Below, one piece after another: positions 10,438-19,660 of a stretch of DNA of 64,000 nucleotides. Each line of letters opens with the position of its first letter. Positions within the stretch are counted from its first letter, which is position 1. Made by a program: the position numbers and the translations under genes. The stretch lies in NCBI GenBank assembly GCA_025766275.1, contig JAFKAC010000009.1:1-64000 (forward strand), written 5' to 3'. Under the pieces are notes generated by a model, which did no database searches, was not told the origin of the DNA, and saw only the letters and a list, made by a program, of their open reading frames with translations. This DNA comes from Lactarius indigo. Its lineage: Eukaryota; Basidiomycota; Agaricomycetes; Russulales; Russulaceae.

Positions 10438-12913
10438 AGTCTTCGTCACCTCACAGTCATCGTCGCAATCGCAATCCCCACAGCCACCCCGTTGTTGTCA
10501 CTCATTGTCACTGTAGCCATTGTCCTCGCATCACAGTCGTCGTAGCTGTAGTTGTGCTTGAGGTGTCACCACTTTTCAGCCACGGCCATCGTCGTCTTCA
10601 TCACCATCACAGCCACAGTCATTGTCGTCGTCTTCGTCCCCGCCGTTGAGGTTGTCATCCAGTTGTGCTTGTGTTGTTGCTATTTCTTTGTGACCGCAGT
10701 CATTGCAGTCATCTTCGTTGTCACCATTACTGCCTTGCAGCTGACATAGTCATGGTCATTGCCCATGTCCTCATTGTGGTTAGGGTCACACTGCACGGGC
10801 ATCGGCGGAATGTGGTGGCAGTGGTGGTGGTGGTGGTCCGGGTCTGGGTCATACATAACCATGTCAGGATCGCACGGCCGAGATGCCATCATAGTGGAAA
10901 GTCACCGCTTGTGGCTGGTATCGTCATTGTCGTTGAAGTGAGGGGGTCATCTGTCATCGTCGCATGCTCCACAGCAGCAAGAAGATGGCAAGCATGACAG
11001 CACCAAAGAAGATGCCTGGTGTGGCTCGTTGGTTTCACCTCTGCATGGAGGTGTGGTACTGGTGGACTCTAGTGCTGTACAAGGGAGAGGTGAGACAACA
11101 GAGCAGGACAATGGAGCAGAAGCGTGAAGGCAAAGTCAAAAAAATGAAGCAAGTCACGTTTATTGTTGATTGGTCTGGGCGTGGGAAGCCTTTCCCACGT
11201 TCGTTCATACAATAATGGACCACAATGTTCCATTTTGGTACTGTATGTGCATGCACTCTTTTCCCTTCACTGATCTCTTGTTCCCCCCTCCCCCGTCACT
11301 GGTTCATCCGCCATTCCTTCCTCCACTTTCTGAGCCTACCTCCCGCACATCATGCTCCCCCCATAACAGACCCAAGGCAGTCAGATGCCACCCCTCCAAT
11401 GTGCAAGCCTCAGAATGGAAAAAAAAAAAACAGCACGTTCTTTTTTTTTTTTCTTCATTTATCTCTGAAACATTCTAATTTATTGATTGCAGGTCCTCCC
11501 ACTGCTATACAACTGATGTAGCTCTTATGACTGCAATCATTTGATGCACAGCAACAATGTCATCACTGCCACTACCACCTTAGTCATTGCTGTGTCATCA
11601 AACATAGTTGTAAGTCCAAATATGTTCATCCCTTGTGTCCTCACTAACTAGTCACTATTGCCCCTATACAAGCTCCTGTGCACCTGCCACTCAAGACACT
11701 GTCGATGGTTCCACCCCTGCAAATTTAAAACAGATGAGTACCGGTCTATGTAAGTAACAATACGCTCACATTCATCACAGGTCTTACACAACTGCTCTGA
11801 CATGACACCTGTTGCCGTCGACCCCAAAGCCACTGCCTCACTTGGTCCCTCCCATCTCCACTCCTACAAGCCCAACAATGACCTGACCACAGCAGGACTG
11901 CATACATGCAAGCTACGAGTGACAGTGAGGACAAGGTGGTGACAGTGAGGACACAATGGTGAGGCAATGGTGATAGAGAGGTAATATTGCAACATCAATG
12001 ACGATGACTTTGATGGGGCGGTGCAGTGATCACAACAACAGGGACAGGTGCAGTAGGTGCTGCACTCCTGTAGCTAGCTACCTGTAGATATTTCATGCAA
12101 TAAATATGTTTTTTTTCCTTATTTTACAAACTGGGTGTCAGTGGGTGAATTCACATAATGCTGAAATAACTTTTGAACAATTTGTCAGTAGCTAGGTGCT
12201 AATTATTACAATTGAGATAGTCCCCAATAAATTATCAAGGGGACTAAGCAATGTGCAATAATTGACAATTACTAGTAATTATTGATAATTTGTTCTTGCT
12301 AGCATGGGAGGTTTTTCCTGATGAGCTGTCTGTGTACTACTGTCCTGCTTCCTGTGTCGTTTGTTTGCACTGTACATCACATGGTTCGGGAGTGTCATGC
12401 CAGTTGTTTACTGCTGAGGTATGAGTGACTCTGGTTCAGGTTCATTTGTCGAATGCATTGTGCCATGTTCACTAGCTAGGAAAAGAGGTCTACTCTTATG
12501 TCACAGTTCAGTTGTAGCCCAAAGGCAATGGGCAAGCAGAGTCGAGGGTCACATATTAAGTGACCAGAGGGAGGGAGAACTTGGCAGGCAAGTGAGAGGG
12601 GAATCTAAAGGTTTAAACAAGTAGACTGTATTCAAGGACTAAGAGTAGACAAAGTATTGTACTACTCAGACTACTGGTCTTTATACTCTTGCAAACTGGT
12701 GATTTTTGGGACTCTTTTCTGTGGTTACAAAGACTTGGAAGTGAGCTGGCATACAAGAGACGTGGCATGGGTACTGGGCTGGCAGAAGACTCGGATGTGC
12801 TGGCAGGGAGCCTTGCAGGTGGTCAAAAACCCCCACAACCAAAAGGCTCATTCACATGCACAACCAATCTCCAGAGCCACCGACTGTGTATACTATGACT
12901 TTGTTCTACCTTT
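10438..12913. other. No gene seen; low-complexity and AT-rich DNA
   Basis: 10440-10980 is cryptic simple sequence dominated by GTCATC, CGTC and GTGGTG words, whose open frames give only low-complexity Val/Ile/His products. Around 11410-11460 there are A and T runs. The rest has short open frames with no recognisable domain. 12120-12330 is AT-rich and ends in a 26 bp motif shared, inverted, with 2874-2899. Confidence 0.6.
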
Positions 12914-13317
12914 AGCTATATCCTTATTGTGATGTCACTATGATATCATCTTTGCTTGGACTTTCTTTGTTCTGTGCTCCTTATTCTCCATTTGTGTATT
13001 CCTTTTGTCCCAGATGAAGAACAATGTCTTATACTCTGTGACGCTATGTTACATCCCTTGTACTAGTGTCACCCCTGTAAACAGTATAAGTAGTGTAGCA
13101 TGTACACTGCTGGTCCACATCAGTTCTCACTACTTATGTGCCAGGTATGTTTCTCCCTTCAATCCTTTGATGTCTAACATCAGTTCTCACTGCTTATGTG
13201 CCAGACTCTTTGCTTCAGTGCAACTTCCCTGTTCACCTCTGCTTCCAGCTTACTTGCATATCTCACCACATTTCCCTTGCCACTGTGAGTATGCCCTTTC
13301 TATGTATGCTGTTCATA
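12914..13317 (+). repeat. Diverged, 5'-truncated LTR of the element A family
   Basis: It aligns by eye with the last three quarters of LTR A: GATATCATCTTTG, the promoter motif AGTATAAGTAG at 13083, and the end TATGCTGTTCAT. The direct repeat is conserved in arrangement but not in exact sequence (13118-13144 and 13178-13204). It encloses a 60 bp intron-like segment, GTATGT...CCAG (13145-13204), with a CTAAC branch-like motif. The start and the last bases are lost. Confidence 0.7.
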
Positions 13318-13476
13318 ATTGTGTTGTAGATTTGTCTCAGACTCTCAGTAGTCAGTTATGATGCCTCAGTAAGCAGTAATTGTCATGGACTTTTATAACA
13401 TCAGTCAGCAGTAGTAATGTATCACCAATGGTTGGCCCATGAATTATAAAAGTCACTCTGCAAGTGGATGATTGGA

Positions 13477-13895
13477 TTGTTGTGTTCACATAGGGGGCAG
13501 CTTTTGAATACATAAATGTAAGTTTTGATGATGATCTGCAGGTAAACTGTCTGATTGTTGATATCCCATGTGCAGTTAATAGTGATATGACTTAAGGGTG
13601 TAATACAGTCCATGATTTGTATCACTGGGATGTTGTACTGTGATTTTGAGCTGAAGAGCTGTACTGTACAGCATGGCTTGTTCGCGTTGCTCACTCGCCA
13701 CTGTACAGTACAGCTCTTCAGCTCAAAATCACAGTACAACATCCCAGTGATACAAATCATGGACTGTATTACACCCTTAAGTCATATCACTATTAACTGC
13801 ACATGGGATATCAACAATCAGACAGTTTACCTGCAGATCATCATCAAAACTTACATTTATGTATTCAAAAGCTGCCCCCTATGTGAACACAACAA
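13477..13895. repeat. Perfect palindrome, 195 bp arms with 29 bp spacer
   Basis: 13477-13671 is the exact reverse complement of 13701-13895, with spacer 13672-13700. I checked the arms base by base and found no mismatch. A transcript would fold into a long perfect hairpin. The right arm is followed directly by telomere-like repeats. The two overlapping open frames on opposite strands that read nearly the same protein are a consequence of the palindrome, not genes. Possible origins are a foldback transposon, an inverted duplication at a healed break, or an assembly artefact. Confidence 0.9.
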
Positions 13896-13919
13896 ACCCT
13901 AACCCTATTTTAGGGTTTG
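13896..13919. repeat. Telomere-like repeats in back-to-back orientation
   Basis: ACCCTAACCCTA is followed after a few T by TTAGGGTTT, which is CCCTAA units meeting TTAGGG units. Degenerate CCTTAA units follow to about 13942. It abuts the palindrome on its left and the minisatellite block on its right. Confidence 0.65.
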
Positions 13920-14189
13920 ATGTTAACCTTAACCTTAACTCTATGTGCCTAATATATGGTCATATTGTTGGCTGGGCATTGGTGTGCAGTATGCATCTCA
14001 GATCTACTATGTAGAGCAGAGTGTTTGGTGCATGTGTGCATGGAAACAAATCAGACATCAATGACACTTTAGTAATATACCCTGATAATAATGTTTTAAC
14101 TGTCACAGCATGCACATTATATGTGAACATGTTATTAGCACATGGTACATTGTGCATGTATTAAATATGTATAGTAATATGGTGGTGTA

Positions 14190-15808
14190 TGTGTAAGGAG
14201 TCTAGGACTCCTTTTCTCAGTGTTATGCTTGATAAATTGGGCTATAAGAGGGTGGTGTGCGTGTGAGGAGTCTAGGACTCCTTTTCTCAGTGTCATACTT
14301 GAGAAATTGGGCTATAAGAGGATGGTGTGTACGTGAGGAGTCCTGGACTCCTTTTCTCAGCGTTGCTCTGGAAATTTGGCTGTAAGAGGGTGGTGTATGT
14401 GTGAGGAGTCCTGGACTCCTTTTCTCAGCGTTGCTCTAGAAATTGGGCTGTAAGAGGGTGGTGTACATGTGAGGAGTCCAGGACTCCTTTTCTCAGCGTT
14501 GCTCTAGAAATTGGGCTGTAAGAGGGTGGTGTACATGTGAGGAGTCCTGGACTCCTTTTCTTGGTGTCACTCGGGAAATTTGGCTGTAAGAGGGTGGTGT
14601 ACATGTGAGGAGTCCTGGACTCCTTTTCTCAGTGTTGCTCTGGAAATTTGGCTGTAAGAGGGTGGTATACATGTGAGGAGTCCTGGACTCCTTTTCTTGG
14701 TGTCGCTCGGGAAATTGGGCTGTAAGAGGGTGGTGTATGTGTGAGGAGTCCGGGACTCCTTTTCTTGGTGTTGCTCTGGAAATTGGGGATGTAGAGGGTG
14801 GTATACATGTGAGGAGTCCGGGACTCCTTTTCTCGGTGTCACTCAGGAAATTGGGCTGTAAGAGGGTGGTGTATGTGTGAGGAGTCCGGGACTCCTTTTC
14901 TTGGTGTCGCTCTGGAAATTGGGGATGTAGAGGGTGGTGTACATGTGAGGAGTCCGGGACTCCTTTTCTCGGTGTTGCTCTGAAAATTTGGCTGTAAGAG
15001 GGGGGTGGTGTACATGTGAGGAGTCCTGGACTCCTTTTCTCGGTGTCACTCTGGAAATTGGGGATGTAGAGGGTGGTGTATGTGTGAGGAGTCCGGGACT
15101 CCTTTTCTCGGTGTTGCTCTGGAAATTTGGCTGTAAGAGGGTGGTGTATGTGTGAGGAGTCCGGGACTCCTTTTCTCGGTGTTGCTCTGGAAATTTGGCT
15201 GTAAGAGGGTGGTGTACGTGTGAGGAGTCCGGGACTCCTTTTCTCGGTGTTGCTCTGAAAATTTGGCTGTAAGAGGGGGGTGGCGTACATGTGAGGAGTC
15301 CTGGACTCCTTTTCTCGGTGTCACTCTGGAAATTGGGGATGTAGAGGGTGGTGTACATGTGAGGAGTCCTGGACTCCTTTTCTCAGTGTTGCTCTGGAAA
15401 TTTGGCTGTAAGAGGGTGGTGTATGTGTGAGGAGTCCGGGACTCCTTTTCTCAGTGTCACTCTGGAAATTTGGCTGTAAGAGGGTGGTGTGTACATGAGG
15501 AGTCCAGGACTCCTTTTCTCGGTGTTGCTCTGAAAATTTGGCTGTAAGAGGGGGGTGGTGTACATGTGAGGAGTCCTGGACTCCTTTTCTCAGTGTCACT
15601 CTGGAAATTGGGGATGTAGAGGGTGGTGTATGTGTGAGGAGTCCTGGACTCCTTTTCTCGGTGTTGCTCTGGAAATTGGGGATGTAGAGGGTGGTGTATG
15701 TGTGAGGAGTCCTGGACTCCTTTTCTCAGTGTTGCTCTGGAAATTGGGCTATAAGAGGGTGGTGTACATGTGAGGAGTCCAGGACTCCTTTTCTCAGTGT
15801 CACTCTTG
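14190..15808. repeat. Minisatellite, about 24 copies of a 68 bp unit
   Basis: Each unit contains the near-palindrome AGGAGTCC-N-GGACTCCT followed by a TTTTCTC(A/G)GTG segment and a GGTGGTGTA segment. I count 24 cores. The unit length (68) is not a multiple of three, so all three minus-strand frames stay open across it and produce repeated SPGLLT/DSSHVHHP peptides. The open frames are very probably a by-product. Unit-to-unit variation is low, which suggests recent amplification or homogenisation. Confidence 0.93.
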
Positions 15809-16036
15809 AGTTTGGGTCGAGTTAATTGAGTCTTTGGACATGTGTGCACCTAATACATTTTGGCATGCATATGGAGTATTTGATGTACACATGTACAGAA
15901 ACCTATAAGAATTGCATGAGCTCTAGGTGACTGCCTTAAGTCCACCTGAGGCCCATACCTAGGCAAAGCCTAAACCCCGCCTACAATGAACACCACCCCT
16001 ACGTCCACCCCTAGGGGTACTGCAAAGTGGCTCATA

Positions 16037-16743
16037 ACCCTAAAGAAGTCTCTCGTAGGTCAAGGACCGGCGTCTAGCATGTCAACGGACGAAACGAGTA
16101 CGTGACCGGCGCTAGTCCGGCCCGGAAAGAAGTAGTTCCTAGCAGTGGGCGCTAATCTGAGATCTGATCTCACGGAGATCTCCGACGGAAATACGGGTGC
16201 CAGGGGGCTGGCGCAGGCACTTAGGCACAGGGGCGCAAGGTACAGGCCCGAGATGCATCTCATGGGAATAAACCCCAGGGGATAATTCAAGGGATTCCCC
16301 TTTACCGCGCGCGCAAGGTACGTCCGTTCCCGAGTCACCGCATTGACTCACTTACTTTTGGGGATGTCCGGACCTTGTCCACGGAGTTTCTTATCAGTTG
16401 TATGTACAGTTTACCACTAGTCAATCCATGGGGATCTGACGGTCTTGCGAAACTAGTGACATGTACATTTGGGGTGCGTCGTAATTCCCGTTACTGACTT
16501 TGTCAGCTTTCAGGGTAGGCTGTAGTACACCACCGAAGGTCGACCTGACCCCCACAGATTATCCGCTGAATTCCCCTCACGGGGCAGTCGGTCCGGTTCA
16601 CTTACCATTTTTAGACGATCGTATCCTGAAGAGCATAAAAGCGAAAGGATTGCGTTGTTGGGATCCCCCAGCAGTACCTTGGTACGTCGTCCCTTCCGCC
16701 ACTTCAGTTTAACACACCACCTTCGGTGGTGTCGTACAGCCTC
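16037..16743 (+). repeat. Ribozyme-bearing tandem repeat, copy 1 (707 bp)
   Basis: Starts ACCCTAAAGAAGTCTC and is followed directly by copy 2 with the same start. The first about 300 bp are very similar in the two copies (GTAGGTCAAGGACCGGCG, then CCAGGGGGCTGGCGCAGGC). The middle 200 bp has diverged. The last part is conserved again (CTGACCCCCACAGATTATCC, then the ribozyme). The unit closes with a perfect hairpin, ACACCACC-TTC-GGTGGTGT (16714-16732). The minus-strand open frame of 92 codons is not conserved in copy 2 and is probably not coding. Confidence 0.9.
16614..16691 (+). ncRNA. Hammerhead ribozyme, type I layout (copy 1)
   Basis: All core elements are present in order. The stem I 5' strand GACGATCGTATC (16614-16625) precedes the core CTGAAGA (CUGANGA, 16626-16632). 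Stem II is GC/GC with loop ATAAAA (16633-16642), followed by GAAA (16643-16646). Stem III pairs AGG with CCT and TTGC with GCAG. Next comes the cleavage triplet CTT (16678-16680), then the stem I 3' strand GGTACGTCGTC (16681-16691). Stem I forms 11 pairs with one bulged base. Predicted cleavage is between 16680 and 16681. CUU is an allowed NUH site but not the fastest. Not folded or tested here. Confidence 0.82.
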
Positions 16744-17444
16744 ACCCTAAAGAAGTCTCTTGTAGGTCAAGGACCGGCGTCTAGCATGTCGAAGGACGAA
16801 ACTATTACGTGTCCGGCGCTAGTCCGGACCGGAATGGAGTAGTACCTAGCAGTGGGCGCTAATCTAAGATCTGATCAACACGGAGATCTCCGACGGAAGT
16901 CCGGGTGCCAGGGGGCTGGCGCAGGCACTTAGGCACAGGGGCGCCAGGTACTGGTCCTGAGATGCATCTCATGGGAATAAACCCCAGGGGATAATTCGAG
17001 GGATTCCCCATTACCGCGCGCGCAAGGTACGTCCATTCCCGAGTCACCGAAAGGGGCTAGCTTACTTCACCGGAGTGGTCGGACTTGTCCAAGGGTAGTA
17101 TTATCGTAACAGTATGCATGGTTTACCTCTATGTCAATCATTAGGGATCTGACGGTTTCTGAAACTAGAGGCACATGTTAAACGCCGCAAATGGCCCGTT
17201 CTATGGCAGAACACAGGGTCAAAGTAGGTCGCGCGCGTTGTCTGACTTGACCCCCACAGATTATCCCTTGAACTCCCCTCACGGGGCAAGCGGTCCGGTA
17301 ATTAATCCAAATATAGACGACAGCATCCTGATGAGCATAAAAGCGAAAGGACTGCACTTGTTGGGATCCCCCAGCAGCACCTTGGTGCGTCGTCCTCTAG
17401 CTCCTTCATTTCGAACACCACCTCCGGTGGTGTAGTGCAACTTC
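16744..17444 (+). repeat. Ribozyme-bearing tandem repeat, copy 2 (701 bp)
   Basis: Head-to-tail with copy 1 and of the same organisation, including the closing hairpin ACACCACC-TCC-GGTGGTGT (17415-17433). Differences from copy 1 cluster in the middle third. It runs into CCCTAAA telomere-like repeats at 17445. Confidence 0.9.
17316..17394 (+). ncRNA. Hammerhead ribozyme, type I layout (copy 2)
   Basis: The stem I 5' strand GACGACAGCATC (17316-17327) is followed by the core CTGATGA (17328-17334). Stem II is GC-ATAAAA-GC (17335-17344), then GAAA (17345-17348). Stem III pairs AGG with CCT and CTGC with GCAG. The CTT site is 17381-17383, and the stem I 3' strand GGTGCGTCGTC is 17384-17394. Against copy 1 the paired changes are compensatory or pair-preserving: U-A becomes C-G in stem I, and two wobble pairs become Watson-Crick. 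The variable core position N7 changes, as the consensus permits. The two cleavage sites are 703 nt apart. Confidence 0.84.
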
Positions 17445-17463
17445 ACCCTAAACCCTAAACCCT
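17445..17463. repeat. Telomere-like CCCTAAA repeats
   Basis: ACCCTAAACCCTAAACCC closes the tandem repeat block. The seven-base CCCTAAA form differs from the CCCTAA form at 13896. Single ACCCTAAAG units also start both ribozyme repeats (16037 and 16744). Confidence 0.7.
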
Positions 17464-17464
17464 T

Positions 17465-17786
17465 TTACACACACTCCTTTGTCCTGTTATAGAACAATGC
17501 GTCCCTTGTATTCTGTGACACTCTGTTACTCACCTTGTAGTAGTGTCACCCTCCTGTATAGTATAAGTAGTAGACTTGTACGCTCCTGGTCCACATCAGT
17601 TCCTCACTGTTGTGTGCCAGGTATGTCTCCTCCTCTCTAATGTATCATCAGTTCCTCACTGTTGTGTGCCAGACACTCTTGCTTTACTTTGCTAGACTCC
17701 TGTTGCTGCTTTCCAGCCACCCAGCTTATCTCACCACAGTCCTCTTAGTTCACTGTGAGTATGCTACCTTTGTGTGCTGTTCATCA
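17465..17786 (+). repeat. 5'-truncated LTR, element A family
   Basis: Begins within the LTR at CACACACTCCTTTGTCC, directly after the telomere-like repeats, and ends TGTTCATCA at 17786. It keeps the TATA-like motif AGTATAAGTAG and the direct repeat (17594-17620 and 17646-17672), which encloses the 52 bp GTATGT...CCAG segment 17621-17672. It joins a gag fragment in opposite orientation. Confidence 0.75.
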
Positions 17787-18540
17787 CCGCATTGAGAGAA
17801 GCTGAAGGTCCAGCCCTCCGCCCTTCTTCATTGAGCATGTGAGCTACAATGTTGCCATGCTTGAGACTGGGAGAGGGGCCGGAAGCGAGGAGAGTAGTCG
17901 CCACTACCTCGTAAGTCTTGGGTAGGGCGTGGAGAAGAATAAGGCAAAACTGGTCGTCAGTGACGCCCATGTTTGTGTTGGTCAGTTTGATGCGAGTCTC
18001 GTTGAACTTCGCGAGCTGAGGAGCGAGGGGGGAATTGTCGTCAAGACACGCCTGGGTAAGCTCAATCCAAAGGTTGAAGGCCGCGGTGAAGCCTGTGCCG
18101 CCATAGATCTCTCGAAGACGATCAAACTTGTTCTTGAACATAGGGAAGTCGACATCAGACTTCACAGTCGAATAGACGTCTGCTGAGCAGTGGAGATGGA
18201 GGTACGCCATGGTCTTCCGTTGAATGGAAGTCCAGTCGTCCTGATCAACCCCAGTTGGATAGGTTTTGTGACTAAGAATATCTTCGACTTCATTCAGTTG
18301 CAGGAGCGTGCAGAGTGTTTCTGCCCAAGTGGACCAGTTTTGTCCGTTCAAGACTTCGAGATGAGTGCCAGATGGCACCATGAAGTGGTTAGAGGCAGCG
18401 GCTTTGATATGCGTGGCCGTCACGATGCTAGGTAGCTTGGAAGAGCTCGAGCTGGCGCCTGCGGGAGGAGCCGAGCCAGCGCCTCCGGATCCAGAGCCGG
18501 AGGTACCCGAGGATGCAGGATTGGTGGAACCAGATGACAT
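17787..18540 (-). pseudogene. gag: Copia gag fragment (truncated minus-strand element D)
   Basis: The reading frame opens at the ATG at 18540 with a Ser/Gly/Pro-rich leader and continues into the gag core (VPSGTHLEVLNGQNWSTW, then FNLWIELTQACLDDN and MGVTDDQFCLILLHALP). It resembles the gag of element A in the same motifs but is clearly diverged. The frame is cut near 17787 where the unrelated-orientation LTR joins, so the zinc knuckle and pol are lost. Upstream on the minus strand lie a leader, a primer site and an LTR, as expected for the 5' half of a Copia element. Confidence 0.9.
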
Positions 18541-19405
18541 TGATTAGAGACGTTTCTGTTGCCGAGGAGCAGTCAGCAACAGAACTGCGTAGACGAGATC
18601 ACATGACCTTCCAACCCTGCTCGTGAAACTGTAATGGCCAGAACGCTTAGCGCGTCCTGCCCCCATGTGTGTGGCTTGTAAATAGTAATAGTGATGTAAT
18701 TATCCCCACCTGGAGCATAAGCGCGTGCCGAGCAACGCCATTTTTAAATGACAAGGCATGCTCAGTGATGGCGTGCTTAGAGGCATCCTGGGGTCCCACG
18801 CCAAGGAGGAGCCGCCCACGGCAGATTCCACGGAGGCTCGGGTAAGACCTTTGCCTGCCGTGCTGTTTGGGGGAGTCCTTGGTGAACGCCGCAATGCGTG
18901 GGAAGGAACACGTCAGCGAAGCGTGCCTACAGGGAATAATCCCCGCCAGCAGAGGCCGCGCCACTCATGTCCTATGTAGATACTACTAGTATTATGTAGC
19001 GTGGCGCAGTTGTAACAGAGGCAAGTGCTTCGGTGGAGTGACTACCGCCTGGCCTTGACACCCCAAAACCGCTCCCAACTTAATGGGCAGCAACGGCCAA
19101 CCGTTCACCAGGCCTATAGCCAGACCGAGCTCCCCCGGCCCCACCTAACAAATCGGGACGAAAACCCGGAAGTGTGAAAATAGTAATATTGTAATGCGCA
19201 CAGTGATGGAGGGGTCTTCCCGTGCATCTCCCCACGCCTGGGGTCCATGGCACGGGTTGAGCAAGGCTGGTTAGGCCCCAGCACGAGCCTTGAGACGCTT
19301 GCGCACCAACACACAGAGGCGCACTCGAGTTGGGAAGGAAATAATGGATACATGCTCACAGTATTGTATTGCGAGTAGATCTTGTCGTTTACAGATTACG
19401 GCGCA
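18541..19405 (-). other. Long untranslated leader of Copia element D
   Basis: About 865 bp separate the primer site from the gag start, similar to the roughly 760 bp in element A. The hairpin and TTACAG motif at 18631-18661 are shared with element A. Plus and minus open frames here are short and unrelated to known proteins. Two segments with GGAGACCATGCCTC-like shared words (around 18780 and 19210) suggest internal duplication. Confidence 0.5.
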
Positions 19406-19417
19406 GGGCCCATAACC
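19406..19417 (-). other. Half-tRNA primer binding site of element D
   Basis: GGGCCCATAACC on the plus strand reads GGTTATGGGCCC on the minus strand, the same 12 bases that follow the 5' LTR of element A. It is complementary to the initiator tRNA-Met anticodon arm. Confidence 0.75.
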
Positions 19418-19660
19418 TAATAAACCGCAGCAAGTGATATTAAGTCTGGCACACCAGAAGGAACGTAAGTTTCTGTTATTGAACGAGTGTAAGAACTACT
19501 TGCCTGGCACACCAGAAGGAACGTAAGTTTCTGGAGTGCCAGTGCACAAAATGCGTGAATAAATACTAGCTAATGAACATGAATACACGTGAATACACGT
19601 GAATACGTGTTCGGGCATATCAGGCATAAAAGACTACGAACATACTGCAACTTCTCAACA
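19418..19660 (-). repeat. LTR of Copia element D
   Basis: Read on the minus strand, it would start TGTTGAGAAG at 19660 and end just before the primer site. The final bases are TTA rather than the usual CA, so one end is uncertain. It contains an AT-rich TATA-like motif near 19560. After that come two 30 bp direct repeats (19504-19533, 19446-19475) that enclose GCAAGT...CCAG (58 bp). The U3 part has GAATACACGT repeats at 19581-19610. Confidence 0.55.
19581..19610. promoter_or_regulatory. Three GAATACACGT-type repeats in the U3 region
   Basis: Two exact copies of GAATACACGT and a variant GAATACGTGT lie in tandem about 20-50 bp upstream of the TATA-like motif of LTR D, creating CACGTG-like sites. 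The position suits an enhancer. No factor can be named from sequence alone. Confidence 0.35.

Noticed and set aside
10440..10980. Open frames giving Val/Ile/His-rich proteins
   Set aside because: Products of GTCATC-type simple sequence, on both strands.
13422..13902. Two almost identical proteins read from opposite strands
   Set aside because: This follows from the perfect palindrome and is not evidence for coding.
14190..15808. Hammerhead-like CTGAGAA next to a hairpin on the minus strand of the minisatellite
   Set aside because: The core needs CUGANGA; position G8 is A here and no GAAA or cleavage site follows.
14493..15849. Long minus-strand ORFs over the minisatellite
   Set aside because: All three frames are open because the repeat unit lacks stops; no start context, no domain, and the same peptides recur in each frame.
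16060..17047. Minus-strand ORFs in the ribozyme repeats
   Set aside because: Lengths differ between copies (92 and 62 codons) because of frame changes; the conserved signal is at the RNA level.
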